NCBI GenBank assembly: GCA_934359255.1
Contig: CAKRLG010000007.1
Coordinates: 1-64,000 of the forward strand
Reading direction: 5' to 3'
Length of the DNA stretch: 64,000 nt
Source: an uncultured Ruminococcus sp.
GTDB lineage: Bacteria; Bacillota; Clostridia; Lachnospirales; Lachnospiraceae
The position numbers were made by a program, and so were the translations under genes. The notes under the pieces are model-generated. The model did no database searches. It saw only the letters and a list, made by a program, of their open reading frames with translations, and was not told the DNA's origin. Positions 63,287 to 64,000 of the stretch are shown here, piece after piece. The first letter of the stretch is position 1; the number at the start of each line of letters is the position of its first letter.

Positions 63287-63489
63287 AGTCATGGTCAAAA
63301 AACTTTTGCCCATGACTTGATGCCCTACGGATTGTTTCGCAGCTTTGCTGCTCTCACAATCCTGCAAACATTCGAAATCCGCTGATTTACTCCGTAAATC
63401 GCTGCTTTCTCATGTTTGGCGACTTTCAAGTTCAGAAGCTTTATCGTGCAAGCACGAACAGCTTCCGAGTTTGAAAGTCTGAGCATCAA
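63287..63489 (+). ncRNA. Four-hairpin structured element, copy B
   Basis: H1: AGTCATGG...CAAAA/TTTTG...CCATGACT (63287-63317). Closing stem: TTGATGC (63317-63323) with GCATCAA (63483-63489). It encloses three arms. H2 is GGATTGT (63329-63335)/ACAATCC (63356-63362) with tip GCAGC/GCTGC. H3 is CAAACAT (63365-63371)/ATGTTTG (63412-63418) with tip GATTTAC/GTAAATC. H4 is GACTTTCAA (63421-63429)/TTGAAAGTC (63471-63479) with inner GAAGCT/AGCTTC and tip CGTGC/GCACG. Shared single-stranded blocks with copy A include CTCTCACAATCCT and ACATTCG. It lies inside the tyrS leader, but its matching orientation is antisense to tyrS. Confidence 0.6.
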
Positions 63490-63778
63490 AAAAACCTGGC
63501 CACGTCCTTTTTTATAGGACGGAAGCCAGGTTCCGTGATACCACCTAATTTCACAGAAGGCTCGCACCTTCTGCCTCTGTAAGTACAGAAAATCTATACT
63601 CTGACCCGTATAACGGAGGTCCTTCCGTTGCAGCCTACTGACCGGATGGTGTTCGGTGCAAAGCTCAAAGATGTATTCACAGGAAGTTTCCCGCGGGCCT
63701 CTCACCAACCGGCGCCTCTCTGTACGGATGCTTGCTGCTACTGGTTCTTATCCATGCATTTTCTTATGAATCAATCAT
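63487..63778 (-). promoter_or_regulatory. T-box riboswitch controlling tyrS
   Basis: Read on the minus strand, the leader has the stem I features AGAGAGGCGCCGGTTGGTG, a candidate Tyr specifier UAC (63675-63673, context GAATACATC), and the T-box bulge segment TTAGGTGGTATCACGG (about 63550-63533). It ends in the terminator AACCTGGC/GCCAGGTT with inner CGTCC/GGACG (63532-63489) followed by seven T. Uncharged tRNA-Tyr would bind and stabilise the antiterminator to raise tyrS expression. Confidence 0.93.
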
Positions 63779-63786
63779 ACCTGTGT

Positions 63787-63815
63787 AGTATACAAATTTC
63801 TGCTTTTTTTGTCAA
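63787..63815 (-). promoter_or_regulatory. Strong sigma-A promoter of the tyrS leader
   Basis: Minus strand consensus TTGACA (63810-63815), 17-bp spacer, TATACT (63787-63792). Transcription would start near 63780, giving a leader of about 530 nt before the tyrS ATG. Confidence 0.88.
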
Positions 63816-63834
63816 GGGGCTGATTTACCATCAA

Positions 63835-63863
63835 AGTTACTGTCCACTCCGTTCTCAGTAACT
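63835..63863. repeat. 29-nt hairpin repeat at a gene 3' end
   Basis: AGTTACTG...CAGTAACT (8-bp stem) with the centre TCCACTCCGTT. By eye 25 of 29 positions match the reverse complement of 6039-6067 (AGTTACTG TTCACTCCGTGC CCAGTAACT). It starts 6 nt beyond the stop codon of the partial gene at 63870. Confidence 0.65.
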
Positions 63864-63869
63864 ATTTCC

Positions 63870-64000
63870 TTACTCTGCCTTCACCGGATTACTTACACTT
63901 ACTTCGTGGTCATACCATTTTCCTTTGGTACCCACCAGTGCCAGATCAAAGGTTTCATCCAGGGCTTTTACCGGAACATCAAAGCCATATACCTCTTCTG
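63870..64000 (-). CDS. 3' end of an unidentified gene
   Basis: The last 43 codons of a minus-strand gene running off the right edge, ending at a TAA (63872-63870). The visible protein ends EVYGFDVPVKALDETFDL, then ALVGTKGKWYDHEVSVSN and PVKAE. The mix of beta-type sequence with a KWYDH motif suggests the end of an extracellular or ligand-binding domain, but I cannot name the family from this fragment. The frame has no internal stop and its codon use matches the neighbours. Confidence 0.65.
   Translation of the reverse strand, partial: EEVYGFDVPVKALDETFDLALVGTKGKWYDHEVSVSNPVKAE

Noticed and set aside
63533..63700. tRNA-like cloverleaf segments in the tyrS leader
   Set aside because: The conserved T-box sequence, terminator and position before tyrS identify a T-box riboswitch, which mimics parts of tRNA pairing but is not a tRNA gene.

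Overview
This is chromosomal sequence from a low-to-mid GC Gram-positive anaerobe, most likely a Lachnospiraceae gut commensal (Blautia-like). That placement is inferred from strong GGAGG ribosome sites, dense ATGA-coupled operons, spoIIM, a gap-pgk-tpiA cluster, an iscR-iscS-iscU-mnmA block, a TPP riboswitch before thiC and a T-box before tyrS. No rRNA, tRNA, prophage, insertion sequence or CRISPR array was seen. Most genes are on the minus strand.

Layout. 0.1-6 kb: a left-handed beta-helix protein, topB, asd and argH. 6-10 kb: a phospholipid operon (PAP2 protein, flippase-like membrane protein, pssA, psd) ending in queH. 10.3-12 kb: a plus-strand ABC ATPase and permease without a binding protein. 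12-23.4 kb: a surface-protein island with a 2744-residue InlB-repeat protein, three small exported or membrane proteins cotranscribed with it, and an upstream regulator that pairs an N-terminal Xre-like HTH with a C-terminal LuxR HTH. 23.5-25.1 kb: a membrane zinc peptidase and a small alarmone synthetase. 25.4-29.1 kb: a domain-permuted GH3 glucosidase divergent from an AraC regulator. 29-33 kb: queA, iadA and a YfcC-type transporter. 33-36.5 kb: a MoxR/DUF58/membrane-protein operon. 36.7-40.2 kb: hom, then a leader of about 700 nt (TPP riboswitch and other RNA structures) and thiC. 40.3-47.6 kb: tpiA, pgk, gap, a PHP phosphatase, mnmA, iscU, iscS and iscR. 47.8-58.7 kb: a SpoVB-like flippase, DAHP synthase, xerD, spoIIM, a second AraC regulator with a GH13 glucosidase, a D,D-carboxypeptidase, a CapA-like protein and a CmpB-family membrane protein. 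58.9-64 kb: rpsU, alaS, tyrS with its T-box leader, and the 3' end of an unidentified gene.

The least ordinary content is non-coding. Two 200-nt elements (38440-38639 and 63287-63489) share one four-hairpin architecture with compensatory changes in almost every helix. Each lies between a riboswitch terminator and the regulated gene, but in opposite orientation relative to that gene. A third, degenerate relative may lie at 25165-25305. Two other repeat classes are present: a 182-bp near-perfect palindrome (49509-49690) with half of a relative at the left edge, and a roughly 29-nt hairpin repeat found at the 3' ends of genes, in two cases supplying the last codons of the protein.
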